Shown here: positions 1 through 8,548 of the stretch, in pieces
Numbering within the stretch: the first letter of the stretch is position 1
Layout: every line of letters begins with the position of its first letter
From: Luteococcus sanguinis
GTDB lineage: Bacteria; Actinomycetota; Actinomycetes; Propionibacteriales; Propionibacteriaceae
NCBI RefSeq assembly: GCF_039527675.1
Contig: NZ_BAAAKI010000013.1
Span: forward strand, 124,001-188,000
Direction of reading: 5' to 3'
DNA length: 64,000 nucleotides
Made by a program: the position numbers and the translations under genes
Notes under the pieces: model-generated
What the model saw: only the letters and a program-made list of their open reading frames with translations
What the model was told of the DNA's origin: nothing
Databases searched by the model: none

Positions 1-2
1 TG

Positions 3-425
3 GCCGTGCAGTGCCTGCTCTTCGCGGACGGCGGGATCACCGCCCTGGGCGCGAACACCTGGAACATGGCCGTGGTCGGCGTCCTCATCGCCTGGGCCGT
101 GATGACCGTGCTCGCACGTGTGCTCCCCCGCACCCGGATGACGGTGCTGGCCACGGTCGCGCTCGCCGGGCTGGCCAGCGTGCTCGCCGCAGCCGGCAGC
201 TTCGTCGCGCTGTACGCGCTCGGCGGCACGGTGGACGTGCCGCTGGGCACGGTGCTGGGGGCGATGCTCGGCGTCCACACCCTGATCGGGCTCGGAGAGG
301 CGGCGATCACCGCGCTGGTGGTCTCGGGCCTGCTGGCGCTGCGCCCCGACCTGGTCTGGGCGGCGCGCGGCCTGGTCGCCGACCGGACGCCCGTGCTGCG
401 TGACGCCGCGGAGGTGTCGGCATGA
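3..425 (+). CDS. cbiM: CbiM-type ECF transporter membrane component, C-terminal part (5' end outside window)
   Basis: Membrane substrate-binding component (S component) of a group I ECF importer for cobalt or nickel. The reading frame is open to the window edge, and about 140 C-terminal residues are present. The AxQxLLFADGGITALGANTWNMA stretch at the visible start, read in pieces, is the CbiM-family pattern, followed by three or four hydrophobic helices. The valine codon GTG at 6 lies inside this conserved motif, so it is not the start. The N-terminal metal-binding residues lie upstream of the window, so cobalt and nickel cannot be told apart from sequence. The stop overlaps the next start (ATGA), indicating one transcript with the following cbi genes. 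Nearby cobalamin-related genes (adenosyltransferase, methylmalonyl-CoA epimerase) make cobalt the likelier substrate (inference). Confidence 0.9.
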   Translation, partial: AVQCLLFADGGITALGANTWNMAVVGVLIAWAVMTVLARVLPRTRMTVLATVALAGLASVLAAAGSFVALYALGGTVDVPLGTVLGAMLGVHTLIGLGEAAITALVVSGLLALRPDLVWAARGLVADRTPVLRDAAEVSA

Positions 426-715
426 GGCCCGTCTCGGATCCGCGGCTGCGCTGGGTGGCGATTGGTGTCACGGTGCTGGTCGCAGGACTGGTGAGCTATT
501 TAGCGTCCGGCAGCCCGGACGGGCTGGAGGCCGTCGCCGAACGGTTCGGCTTCGAGCACGCGGCCACCGACCCGGTCTGGGGCCACTCCCCATTCGTCGA
601 CTACGAGGGCGTGCTGGGCATTCCCGCCGGCCTGGTGCGGATCGTCGGCGTCGCCGTCGTGGCGCTCGTGGTGTTCGCACTGCTTCGCTTCGCCGGACGC
701 CGGTCGGCGCGATGA
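422..715 (+). CDS. PDGLE-domain protein, CbiN-like ECF transporter subunit
   Basis: Small protein of 97 residues with a transmembrane helix near each end (about 12-28 and 69-90). An external loop between them carries the PDGLE signature (SPDGLEAVAERFGFE, about residues 31-45). PDGLE proteins take the place of CbiN in many cobalt/nickel ECF importers, where they help CbiM load metal. The start ATG overlaps the cbiM stop by 4 nt and the stop overlaps the cbiQ start by 4 nt, so translation is probably coupled along the operon. Family assignment is firm; the metal is inferred from context. Confidence 0.88.
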   Translation: MRPVSDPRLRWVAIGVTVLVAGLVSYLASGSPDGLEAVAERFGFEHAATDPVWGHSPFVDYEGVLGIPAGLVRIVGVAVVALVVFALLRFAGRRSAR

Positions 716-1500
716 CGCTGCTGCTGCACCGCCCCGCCGAGGTCACCCGAACCGACGCTGTCCGGCCGGCGCCAACCGTCTCCCTTCCGGCGGTGGTTTC
801 GGCTACCGCCAAGGTGCTGGCGGCGCTGGCGTCCGTGGTGGCGGTCGTAGCGGTGCCTGCCCGCATGGTGTGGCCCTACCTGGTGGACCTGGCGATCGTG
901 CTGGCCGTCCTCGCGGTTGCCCGGGTGCCGTGGCGACGCCTCCGGCGGGCCCTCCTCGTGGAGGCGCCGTTCGCGGCCTTCGCCGTGCTCGTCCCCTTCG
1001 TCGCCGCCGGACCGAGGGTGCACGTCGCGGGCATCGGCTTGTCGGTGCCCGGGTTGTGGAGCGCCTGGGGCCTGGTGGCTAAGGCGACGCTGGGTGCGCT
1101 GACTGCCCTGTGCGTGGCCGCCACCACCCGCGGACCGGACCTGTTGGACGCCCTGCACGACCTGCGCTTGCCGGCCCGTCTGGTGGAGATCGCCTCGTTC
1201 ATGGTCCGCTACCTCGACGTGGTGCGTGACCAGTGGCAGCGGATGGGCATCGCCCGCGCGTCCCGGGGTTTCACTGCCCGTCGTCCGCGGGACTGGGTGG
1301 TGATGGCGCAGTCGCTGGGCACCCTGTTCGTCGCCTGCTACGAGCGCGGTGAGCGGGTGCACGTCGCCATGCTGTCGCGCGGTTACACCGGTTCACTCCC
1401 CCGCATCGCGGCTCCCGAGCGACGGACGCGGTGGTGGCCGGTCGTGCTGCCCGCGGCGCTGGTGGTCGCCGTGACCGTCTGTGCCCGGTGGTGGGTGTGA
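712..1500 (+). CDS. cbiQ: CbiQ-type ECF transporter transmembrane protein (T component)
   Basis: Integral membrane T component that couples ATP hydrolysis by CbiO to metal uptake through CbiM. It has 262 residues from the ATG at 712, which overlaps the upstream stop (ATGA) and is a better start than codons further upstream. Several hydrophobic segments lie at about residues 20-45, 50-65, 80-125 and 240-260. The cytoplasmic coupling region holds the family Ala-Arg-Gly-type motifs (MGIARASRGF near 180 and LSRGY near 223). The gene ends inside the first copy of an 18-bp tandem repeat that also supplies the start of cbiO. Confidence 0.93.
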   Translation: MTLLLHRPAEVTRTDAVRPAPTVSLPAVVSATAKVLAALASVVAVVAVPARMVWPYLVDLAIVLAVLAVARVPWRRLRRALLVEAPFAAFAVLVPFVAAGPRVHVAGIGLSVPGLWSAWGLVAKATLGALTALCVAATTRGPDLLDALHDLRLPARLVEIASFMVRYLDVVRDQWQRMGIARASRGFTARRPRDWVVMAQSLGTLFVACYERGERVHVAMLSRGYTGSLPRIAAPERRTRWWPVVLPAALVVAVTVCARWWV

Positions 1501-1523
1501 GCGCAGTGGTGGGTGTGAGCGCA
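1488..1523 (+). repeat. 18-bp perfect tandem repeat at the cbiQ/cbiO junction
   Basis: The unit GTGGTGGGTGTGAGCGCA occurs twice without a gap (1488-1505 and 1506-1523) and is followed by another GTG. The first copy contains the cbiQ stop codon and an overlapping GTGA start for cbiO at 1497. The second copy repeats the same start at 1515 in the same frame. Because the unit is a multiple of three, CbiO simply gains six residues (the VSAVVG pattern repeated). It looks like a recent slipped-strand duplication of the translational-coupling site. Confidence 0.9.
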
Positions 1524-2273
1524 GTGCCCGCACCGAGCCCGGCGATCGAACTCTCCCGGCTGACGCATCTCTACCCGGACGGGCACCAGGCCCTGTTCGG
1601 CGTCGACCTGATGATCGGCGCGGGTGAGCGGGTGGCGCTGCTGGGCCCGAACGGGGCTGGCAAGACGACCCTGGTGCTGCACCTGAACGGCATCCTGACC
1701 CCGGCCAGCGGAACGGTGCGCGTCGGCGGTCTGACCCCGACCGGACGTGACCTGCCCGAGGTGCGTCGCCGGGTGGGCATCGTCTTCCAGGACCCGGACG
1801 ACCAGCTGTTCATGCCCACCGTCCGGCAGGACGTGGCGTTCGGGCCGGCGAACTACGGCCTGTCCGGGGACGCGCTGGAGGCGCGGGTACTGGACGCGCT
1901 GACCGCGGTGGGAATGCAGGACTGCGCCGACCGGATGCCCCACCACCTGTCGCTGGGACAGCGACGACGGGTGGCGCTGGCCACCGTAATGGCCCTGGAA
2001 CCCGAGGTACTGGTGCTGGACGAACCCACCGCCAACCTCGACCCGGCCGCGCGACGTGACCTGGCCGCCGTCCTGGACCGGCTGGACGTGACCATGCTGA
2101 TGGTCACCCACGACCTGCCCTTCGCCGCCCAGATGTGCGAACGCACCGTCGTGCTCTCCGAGGGCGTCGTGGTCGCCGACGGCACCACGGGCGCGATCCT
2201 CTCGGACGAGCCACTGCTCTCCCGCCACCGACTGGAGCTCCCCTTCGGCTTCGACCCCCGCGCGACGAGGTGA
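1497..2273 (+). CDS. cbiO: CbiO-type ECF transporter ATP-binding protein
   Basis: ATPase of the cobalt/nickel importer. From the GTG at 1497 it is 258 residues, usual for CbiO. Walker A is GPNGAGKTT at about residue 45, the Q-loop is in IVFQDPDDQLF, and the ABC signature LSLGQRRRVALA is near 147. Walker B with the D-loop is VLVLDEPTANLDP near 170, and the switch histidine is in MVTHD near 200. Two in-frame GTG starts exist (1497 and 1515) because of the tandem duplication; 1497 overlaps the cbiQ stop by 4 nt and is preferred. It is the last gene of the operon and is followed by a strong hairpin shared with the converging gltD. Confidence 0.94.
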   Translation: MSAVVGVSAVPAPSPAIELSRLTHLYPDGHQALFGVDLMIGAGERVALLGPNGAGKTTLVLHLNGILTPASGTVRVGGLTPTGRDLPEVRRRVGIVFQDPDDQLFMPTVRQDVAFGPANYGLSGDALEARVLDALTAVGMQDCADRMPHHLSLGQRRRVALATVMALEPEVLVLDEPTANLDPAARRDLAAVLDRLDVTMLMVTHDLPFAAQMCERTVVLSEGVVVADGTTGAILSDEPLLSRHRLELPFGFDPRATR

Positions 2274-2337
2274 GTCGCGCCCGAAGGCGATGGAGCCGCT
2301 TACACCCCTTGTCCGACAGACCCCCTCGCGGAATACG

Positions 2338-2377
2338 CACGCGGCCCCGGGAATCCGCCAACTCCCGGGGCCGCGTG
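2338..2377. terminator. Bidirectional hairpin terminator between cbiO and gltD
   Basis: A perfect 15-bp inverted repeat (2338-2352 and 2363-2377) with a 10-nt loop lies between the converging cbiO and gltD genes. There is no long T tract on either side, as is usual in GC-rich actinobacteria. Placement and symmetry support a terminator serving both strands. Confidence 0.85.
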
Positions 2378-2391
2378 TGATTCCTGCCAGC

Positions 2392-3897
2392 TCAGGCCAT
2401 CAGCTGGCGCACCTGCGGACCGATCGGACGGGGCAGACGCGACTCACGTTCCGACAGCCAGGCGTCCACACCATTCGCCGCGGAACGACCCTCGGCGATC
2501 GCCCACACGATCAGGGACTGGCCACGGCCACAGTCACCGGCCGCGAAGACACCTTCCACGCTGGTCATGTAGGCCTCGTCGCGCTTGATGTTGCCGCGCT
2601 CGTCCAACTCGATGCCCAACTCGGCGACCACCCCGTCCTGCTGCGGACCGGTGAAGCCCATCGCCATCAACACCAGATCGGCCGGCAGCTCCCGCTCGGT
2701 GCCCTCGACCGGCACGAACTTGCCCGCGTCGAACTTCACCTCCGACAGCCGCAGCCCCTTCACGTGGCCGTCCTCGTCGCCAAGGAACTCACTGGTGGAG
2801 ACCGCGTACAGCCGCTCACCACCCTCCTCGTTGGCTGAGGCCACCCGGTAGATCATCGGGTAGGTCGGCCACGGCTGCGCGTCCGGACGGACCTGCGGCG
2901 GGGTCGGCATGATCTCCAGCTGGGTCACCGAGGCGGCCCCCTGGCGCAGGGCGGTGCCCAGGCAGTCGTTGGAGGTGTCACCACCGCCGATCACGACGAC
3001 GTGCTTGCCCTCGGCGTGGATCTGTCCCTCGACGGGTTCCGGCATCCGGTCCTTGGTGCCCTTCAGCGCCTTGGTGGCCTGGGTCAGGTAGTCCATCGCC
3101 TGGTAGATGCCGCCCAGGTCGGCGCCGGGCACCGGCAGGCCGCGGCGCACCGTGGCGCCGATCGTCAGCACCACCGCGTCGAAGCGCTCCACCAACTGGG
3201 TGCCGGTCAGGCCACCCTGCTCGGCCGCGTCCGGGCCGATCGGGGTGTCGGTCTTGAAGACCGTCCCCTCCAGCACCATCTGCTTCAGGCGACGGTCCAC
3301 CACCGCCTTCTCCATCTTGAACTCGGGGATCCCGTAGCGCAGCAGACCGCCGATGGCGTCGTCGCGCTCGTAGACGACCACCGTGTGCCCAGCCCGGGTC
3401 AGCTGCTGGGCCACGGCCAGCCCCGCGGGTCCGGAGCCGACCACGGCGACGGTCTTCAGCGAGTGCCACTGGGCCTGCTGTGGGAGGACGCGACGGTCGT
3501 CCCAGGCCTTGTCGATGATCGACACCTCAATGTTCTTGATCGTCACCGGGTCACGGGTGATGCCGACGACGCACGAGGTCTCGCAGGGTGCCGGGCAGAG
3601 GCGGCCGGTGAACTCCGGGAAGTTGTTGGTCGCGTGCAACCGGTCCAGGGCCTGGGTCCACTCGTCGCGCCAGACCAGGTCATTCCACTCCGGGATCAGG
3701 TTGCCCAGCGGACAACCCGTGTGGCAGAAGGGAATGCCACAGTCCATGCAGCGGCTGGCCTGGGTCTGGATGATCGGGAGCAGGGCCTTGCCCGGCCCGC
3801 CGGGATAGACCTCGTTCCAGTCGTTGACCCGCTCCTCGACGGGACGACGGTCCGCAACCTGGCGCGGGATGTTGATGAAGCCGCGGGGATCAGCCAT
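2392..3897 (-). CDS. gltD: Glutamate synthase (NADPH) small subunit
   Basis: Beta subunit of NADPH-dependent GOGAT. It oxidises NADPH on FAD and passes electrons through Fe-S clusters to GltB for glutamate formation from glutamine and 2-oxoglutarate. The 501 residues match the family. The N-terminal domain has the cluster cysteines CMDCGIPFCHTGCPLGN (about 51-67) and CPAPCETSC (about 101-109). An FAD Rossmann motif VVGSGPAGLAVAQQL lies near 151 and an NADPH-binding motif VVIGGGDTSNDCLG near 298. The start overlaps the gltB 3' end by 8 nt, so the two are co-translated. Confidence 0.96.
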   Translation of the reverse strand: MADPRGFINIPRQVADRRPVEERVNDWNEVYPGGPGKALLPIIQTQASRCMDCGIPFCHTGCPLGNLIPEWNDLVWRDEWTQALDRLHATNNFPEFTGRLCPAPCETSCVVGITRDPVTIKNIEVSIIDKAWDDRRVLPQQAQWHSLKTVAVVGSGPAGLAVAQQLTRAGHTVVVYERDDAIGGLLRYGIPEFKMEKAVVDRRLKQMVLEGTVFKTDTPIGPDAAEQGGLTGTQLVERFDAVVLTIGATVRRGLPVPGADLGGIYQAMDYLTQATKALKGTKDRMPEPVEGQIHAEGKHVVVIGGGDTSNDCLGTALRQGAASVTQLEIMPTPPQVRPDAQPWPTYPMIYRVASANEEGGERLYAVSTSEFLGDEDGHVKGLRLSEVKFDAGKFVPVEGTERELPADLVLMAMGFTGPQQDGVVAELGIELDERGNIKRDEAYMTSVEGVFAAGDCGRGQSLIVWAIAEGRSAANGVDAWLSERESRLPRPIGPQVRQLMA

Positions 3898-6800
3898 GAG
3901 CTGCCTCCATCATGAGATCGGTCATTTCGTCCTCCTTGACGCCGGAGAAGAGGGCCTCCTCCTTCGCCTTCATCACGCGCGCGTAGTCACGTGGGCTGAG
4001 CTTGGTGAAACGCTGGGCGAGATCGGCGCGCGAGAGCCCCAGCAGGCCTGCCGCCACGGTGGAGCCGGTCAGCTCCTGGTGGCGACGCAGCAGGTCGGTG
4101 ATCCGTTCGACGTCCGGCTCGGTCACCTGGACCGCGTCGACCAGCTCGGTGTTGAGCCGGGCGGCGTTGAAGTCGAGCAGCCATGCGACGCCACCGGACA
4201 TGCCGGCGGCGACATTGCGTCCGGTGGGGCCGAGGATCAGGGCCTCGCCACCGGTCATGTACTCCAGCGCGTGGTCGCCCACCCCCTCGACCACCGCGGT
4301 CGCCCCGGAGTTACGGACGCAGAAGCGCTCGCCGACGACACCGCGCAGGAAGACCTCCCCGCTGGTGGCGCCGTAACCGATCACGTTGCCGGCGACGATC
4401 TGCGTTGACGGGTCGAAGGTGACGCCCTGCGCGGGGGTGACGATGATCCGTCCGCCCGACAGGCCCTTGCCGACGTAGTCGTTCGAGTCGCCGACGAGCT
4501 TGAGGGTCACGCCCTTTGGCAGGAAGGCGCCGAAGGACTGGCCCGCGGTGCCGGTCAGGGTGAACTCGATCGCGTCATCAGCCAGGCCCTCGCCCTTGGT
4601 CGCCACGGTGACGTGGTGGCCGAGCACGGTGCCGACGGTGCGGTCGACATTGCGGATGGTGAGCTCCTCGCGCACCTGCTGGCCAGCCTCGATCGCGGGA
4701 CGGGCCAGCTCCAGCAGCCTGACGTCCAGCTTGCGGTCCAGCCCATGGTCCTGGGTGGTGACGCAGTGCAGCGGGGCACCCTCGGGCAGCTCGACCTGGG
4801 CCAGGATCGGCGACAGGTCCAGCCCGGCGGCCTTCCAGTGGTCAACCGCCGCGCGGGTGTCCAGCGCCTCGACGTGGCCGACGGCCTCCTCGATCGACCG
4901 GAAACCCAACTGCGCCAGGTACTCGCGCACCTCCTGGGCGATGAACTCCATGAAGTTCACGACGTGGTCGGCCTGGCCGTGGTAGTGCGCGCGCAGCGCC
5001 GGGTTCTGCGTCGCGATGCCGACCGGGCAGGTGTCCTTGTGGCAGACGCGCATCATGATGCACCCGCTGACCACCAGCGCCGTCGTGGCGAAACCGAACT
5101 CCTCGGCGCCCAGCAGGGCGGCGATCACGACGTCACGTCCGGTCTTGAGCTGCCCGTCGCACTGGACGACGATCCGATCGCGCAGGCCGTTGGCGAGCAG
5201 GGTCTGCTGGGCCTCGGCCAGACCGAGTTCCCAGGGGCCGCCGGCGTGCTTCACCGACGTCAGCGGGGCCGCGCCGGTTCCGCCGTCGTGGCCGGAGATC
5301 AGGACGACGTCCGCCTTCGCCTTCGACACGCCCGCCGCGACCGTGCCGACGCCCAGCTCGGCGACCAGCTTGACGTGCACGCGAGCCGAGGGGTTCGCGC
5401 ACTTCAGGTCGTGGATGAGCTGCTTCAGGTCCTCGATCGAGTAGATGTCGTGGTGCGGGGGCGGGGAGATCAGGCCCACGCCGGGCGTCGAGTGCCGGGT
5501 GGCAGCCACCCAGGGATAGACCTTCGGGCCGGGCAGCTGGCCGCCCTCGCCGGGCTTGGCTCCCTGCGCCATCTTGATCTGGATGTCGGTGGCATTGCTC
5601 AGGTACTCGCTGGTGACGCCGAAACGTCCCGAGGCCACCTGCTTGATCGCCGAGCGACGCTCCGGGTCGTACAGCCGGTCGCGGTCCTCGCCGCCCTCAC
5701 CGGTGTTCGACTTGCCGCCGATCCGGTTCATGGCAATCGCCAGGGTCTCGTGCGCCTCCTTCGAGATGGAGCCGTAGCTCATCGCGCCGGTGGAGAAGCG
5801 CTTGACGATGTCGCTGACCGACTCGACCTCGTCGATGTCGACCGGCGTGCGGTCAGAGCGGAACTCCAGCAGCGAACGCAGCGTCATCAGCCGTCGCGAG
5901 TTGTCGTCCACCAGGTTGGTGTAGCGCTTGAAGACCTCGTACTTGCCGGTCTGGGTGGCATGCTGCAGCCGGAAGACCGTCTCGGGGTTGAACAGGTGCT
6001 CCTCGCCCTCGCGACGCCACTGGTACTCACCACCCACCGGCAGGGTGCGGTGGGAGTTGGCAACCCCGTCGAGGGGGTAGGCGAGGGAGTGGCGCAACTG
6101 CACCGCCTGCGCGACCTCGTCCAGGCCGATGCCCTCGATCCGGGAGCTGGTGCCGGCGAAGAACTCCTCGACGAACTCCGAGCGCAGGCCGACGGCCTCG
6201 AAGACCTGGGCGCCGGTGTAGCTCTGGATGGTCGAGATGCCCATCTTGCTCATCACCTTGAGCACGCCCTTGCCCAGCGCCTTGTAGACGTGGTGGATGG
6301 CCTGCTCGGGGCTGACCTGCACGTACAACTCGTTGCGGGCCATGTCCTCGGCCGACTCGAACAGCAGGTAGGGGTTGACCGCGGCCGCGCCAAAACCGAT
6401 CAGCAGCGCGACGTGGTGCACCTCCCGCACGTCCCCGGCCTCGACGATCAGGCCTGTCATGGTGCGGGTCTTCTCCCGGACCATGTGGTGGTGGATCGCC
6501 GAGGTGAGCAGCAGCGACGGGATCGGTGCATGCTCGCGGTCGGCGTGGCGGTCCGACAGCACGATCGTGCGGGCGCCGTTGGCGACGGCCTCGCTGACCT
6601 CGCGGCGGATCTCGTCCATCCGGTCGCGCAGCGACTGCGCTCCCCCGTCGACGCGGTACAGCCCGCGCACGACGTGCGTCTCGTAGTCGGGGTGCTCACC
6701 GTCGGCGTTGATCCGGACGATCTTCGCGAGCTGCTCGGAGTCCAGGATCGGGAAGGGGATCACCATCTGGCGGCACGACGCGGGGCCGGGCTCCAGCAGG

Positions 6801-8422
6801 TTGGCCTCCGGGCCGATGGAACCGGACAGCGAGGTGACCAGCTCCTCGCGGATCGCGTCCAGCGGCGGGTTGGTGACCTGCGCGAAGAGCTGGCTGAAGT
6901 AGTCGAACAGCAGTCTCGGACGCTCCGAGAGCACCGCCAGCGGCGTGTCGGTGCCCATCGAACCGATCGTCTCCGCGCCGGTGTTGGCCATCGGCGCCAC
7001 CAGCAGGCGCAGCTCCTCGTGGGTGTAGCCGAACAGCTGCTGACGACGGGTGACCGAGGCGTGGGAGTGGACGATGTGGTTACGCTCGGGGAGCTCGTTG
7101 AGGTTGATCCGGCCCGCGTCCAACCATTCGCCATAGGGGTGCTCGGCGGCCAGCGCGTCCTTGATCTCGTCGTCCTCGACGATGCGGTGCTGCTCCAGAT
7201 CGACCAGGAACATGCGCCCGGGCTGCAGGCGGCCCTTCTGGACGACGTCGGCCGGCTCGACCGGCAGCACGCCGGCCTCGGAGGCGAAGATGACCCGCCC
7301 GTCGGTGGTCACCCAGTAGCGAGCGGGGCGCAGGCCATTGCGGTCGAGCACGCCGCCGATCTGGGCGCCGTCGGTGAAGGTGACGCACGCGGGGCCGTCC
7401 CAGGGCTCCATCACGCAGGAGTGGAACTCGTAGAAGTCCTTGCGGGCCTGGCTCATCTCGGCGTGGTTCTGCCATGCCTCGGGGATCATCATCAGCACGG
7501 CGTGTGGCAGCGAGCGTCCGCCCAGGTGCAGCAGCTCCAGCACCTCGTCGAAGGAGGCGGAGTCAGAACCGTCCGGGGAGCAGATCGGGTAGAGCCGCTC
7601 CAGGTCGCCGGGGATGACGTCGCTCGACAGCAGCGCCTCACGGGCGCGCATCCAGTTGCGGTTGCCCTTGACCGTGTTGATCTCGCCGTTGTGAGCGATC
7701 AGGCGGAAGGGGTGCGAGAGCTCCCAGGCCGGGAAGGTGTTGGTCGAGAAGCGGGAGTGCACGAGCGCCAGCGCGGAGCGGAAGCGCTCGTCGTGCAGCT
7801 CGGGGTACACCTTCTCCAGCTGGTCGGTGGTCAGCATGCCCTTGTAGACCATGGTGCGCGAGCTGAGGGACGCGAAGTAGACCCCGCACTCGTGCTGGGC
7901 CCGGCGGCGCAGGACGTAGACCAGCCGGTCCAGGTCGAGCCCGGTCTCGGTGCCGCGGCCGGCGACGAAGAGCTGGCTGAAGTGGGGCATGGCGCCCAGG
8001 GAGATGGGGCTCAGCGAGTCGGTCTCGACGGGGACGTCACGCCAGCCGAGCACCTTGAGGCGTTCCTCGACCGCGATCTTCTCGATCGTGATGCGGGCCA
8101 TGTCGCGATCGGCCTCGTCGACCGGCAGGAAAGCCATACCGGCGGCGTAGGCGCCCGCGGCGGGCAGGTCGAAGCCAACCTCGCCGCGCAGGAACTCGTC
8201 GGGAACCTGCACCAGAATGCCGGCGCCGTCTCCCGCTGCCTCGTCGGCGCCGGTTGCGCCACGGTGGTCGAGATTGCGCAGGGCCTCGAGGCCCTGCTCC
8301 ACGATCTCGTGGCTGGCCTCACCGCTCAGTTGCGCGACGAAGGCGACGCCACAGGCGTCATGTTCGGTGGTGGGGTCGTACAGCCCGAACTTCGGGCGGC
8401 GAGGAAAGACCTCACGGGCCAT
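3890..8422 (-). CDS. gltB: Glutamate synthase large subunit
   Basis: Alpha subunit of GOGAT, 1510 residues. The N-terminal Ntn amidotransferase domain releases ammonia from glutamine; the ammonia is channelled to the FMN/3Fe-4S synthase domain, which reductively aminates 2-oxoglutarate. The likely catalytic nucleophile is Cys24 (DACGVAF), exposed after removal of a 23-residue propeptide, as is known for the family. The 3Fe-4S cysteines are Cys1121, Cys1127 and Cys1132 (GCIMMRVCHKDTCPVG). The C-terminal part carries the Gly-rich beta-helix repeats. The gene sits directly behind lgt with a 126-bp gap that contains a GlnR-type box and a TATTTT hexamer, so nitrogen-controlled transcription of gltBD independent of the trp genes is likely (inference). 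Confidence 0.97.
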   Translation of the reverse strand: MAREVFPRRPKFGLYDPTTEHDACGVAFVAQLSGEASHEIVEQGLEALRNLDHRGATGADEAAGDGAGILVQVPDEFLRGEVGFDLPAAGAYAAGMAFLPVDEADRDMARITIEKIAVEERLKVLGWRDVPVETDSLSPISLGAMPHFSQLFVAGRGTETGLDLDRLVYVLRRRAQHECGVYFASLSSRTMVYKGMLTTDQLEKVYPELHDERFRSALALVHSRFSTNTFPAWELSHPFRLIAHNGEINTVKGNRNWMRAREALLSSDVIPGDLERLYPICSPDGSDSASFDEVLELLHLGGRSLPHAVLMMIPEAWQNHAEMSQARKDFYEFHSCVMEPWDGPACVTFTDGAQIGGVLDRNGLRPARYWVTTDGRVIFASEAGVLPVEPADVVQKGRLQPGRMFLVDLEQHRIVEDDEIKDALAAEHPYGEWLDAGRINLNELPERNHIVHSHASVTRRQQLFGYTHEELRLLVAPMANTGAETIGSMGTDTPLAVLSERPRLLFDYFSQLFAQVTNPPLDAIREELVTSLSGSIGPEANLLEPGPASCRQMVIPFPILDSEQLAKIVRINADGEHPDYETHVVRGLYRVDGGAQSLRDRMDEIRREVSEAVANGARTIVLSDRHADREHAPIPSLLLTSAIHHHMVREKTRTMTGLIVEAGDVREVHHVALLIGFGAAAVNPYLLFESAEDMARNELYVQVSPEQAIHHVYKALGKGVLKVMSKMGISTIQSYTGAQVFEAVGLRSEFVEEFFAGTSSRIEGIGLDEVAQAVQLRHSLAYPLDGVANSHRTLPVGGEYQWRREGEEHLFNPETVFRLQHATQTGKYEVFKRYTNLVDDNSRRLMTLRSLLEFRSDRTPVDIDEVESVSDIVKRFSTGAMSYGSISKEAHETLAIAMNRIGGKSNTGEGGEDRDRLYDPERRSAIKQVASGRFGVTSEYLSNATDIQIKMAQGAKPGEGGQLPGPKVYPWVAATRHSTPGVGLISPPPHHDIYSIEDLKQLIHDLKCANPSARVHVKLVAELGVGTVAAGVSKAKADVVLISGHDGGTGAAPLTSVKHAGGPWELGLAEAQQTLLANGLRDRIVVQCDGQLKTGRDVVIAALLGAEEFGFATTALVVSGCIMMRVCHKDTCPVGIATQNPALRAHYHGQADHVVNFMEFIAQEVREYLAQLGFRSIEEAVGHVEALDTRAAVDHWKAAGLDLSPILAQVELPEGAPLHCVTTQDHGLDRKLDVRLLELARPAIEAGQQVREELTIRNVDRTVGTVLGHHVTVATKGEGLADDAIEFTLTGTAGQSFGAFLPKGVTLKLVGDSNDYVGKGLSGGRIIVTPAQGVTFDPSTQIVAGNVIGYGATSGEVFLRGVVGERFCVRNSGATAVVEGVGDHALEYMTGGEALILGPTGRNVAAGMSGGVAWLLDFNAARLNTELVDAVQVTEPDVERITDLLRRHQELTGSTVAAGLLGLSRADLAQRFTKLSPRDYARVMKAKEEALFSGVKEDEMTDLMMEAAHG

Positions 8423-8513
8423 GGTGTGCTCCCATCAGGAGGGGGACGGGTACCGGCGCAGCCGGGTGCCCGCCGAGAGTCGAGGTGTCGACGCCCGGGT
8501 GCCGGGCGAAGGA

Positions 8514-8545
8514 AAAATACGCGCGCCGTGTTACTGCTGTGTGAC
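8514..8545 (-). promoter_or_regulatory. Candidate gltBD promoter with GlnR-type box
   Basis: On the minus strand GTCACACAGCAGTAAC (8545-8530) fits the actinobacterial GlnR half-site pair GTNAC-N6-GNAAC exactly. About 11 nt downstream lies TATTTT (8519-8514), a possible -10. The matching -35 window overlaps the box and is poor, which would suit an activator-dependent promoter. The site starts 4 nt after the lgt stop codon and lies about 110 nt before gltB. The consensus is known from Streptomyces and Mycobacterium; whether this organism has GlnR cannot be seen here. Confidence 0.5.
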
Positions 8546-8548
8546 AGT

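Noticed and set aside
1..425. Cobalamin riboswitch for the cbi operon
   Set aside because: The upstream region of cbiM is outside the window, so nothing can be said.
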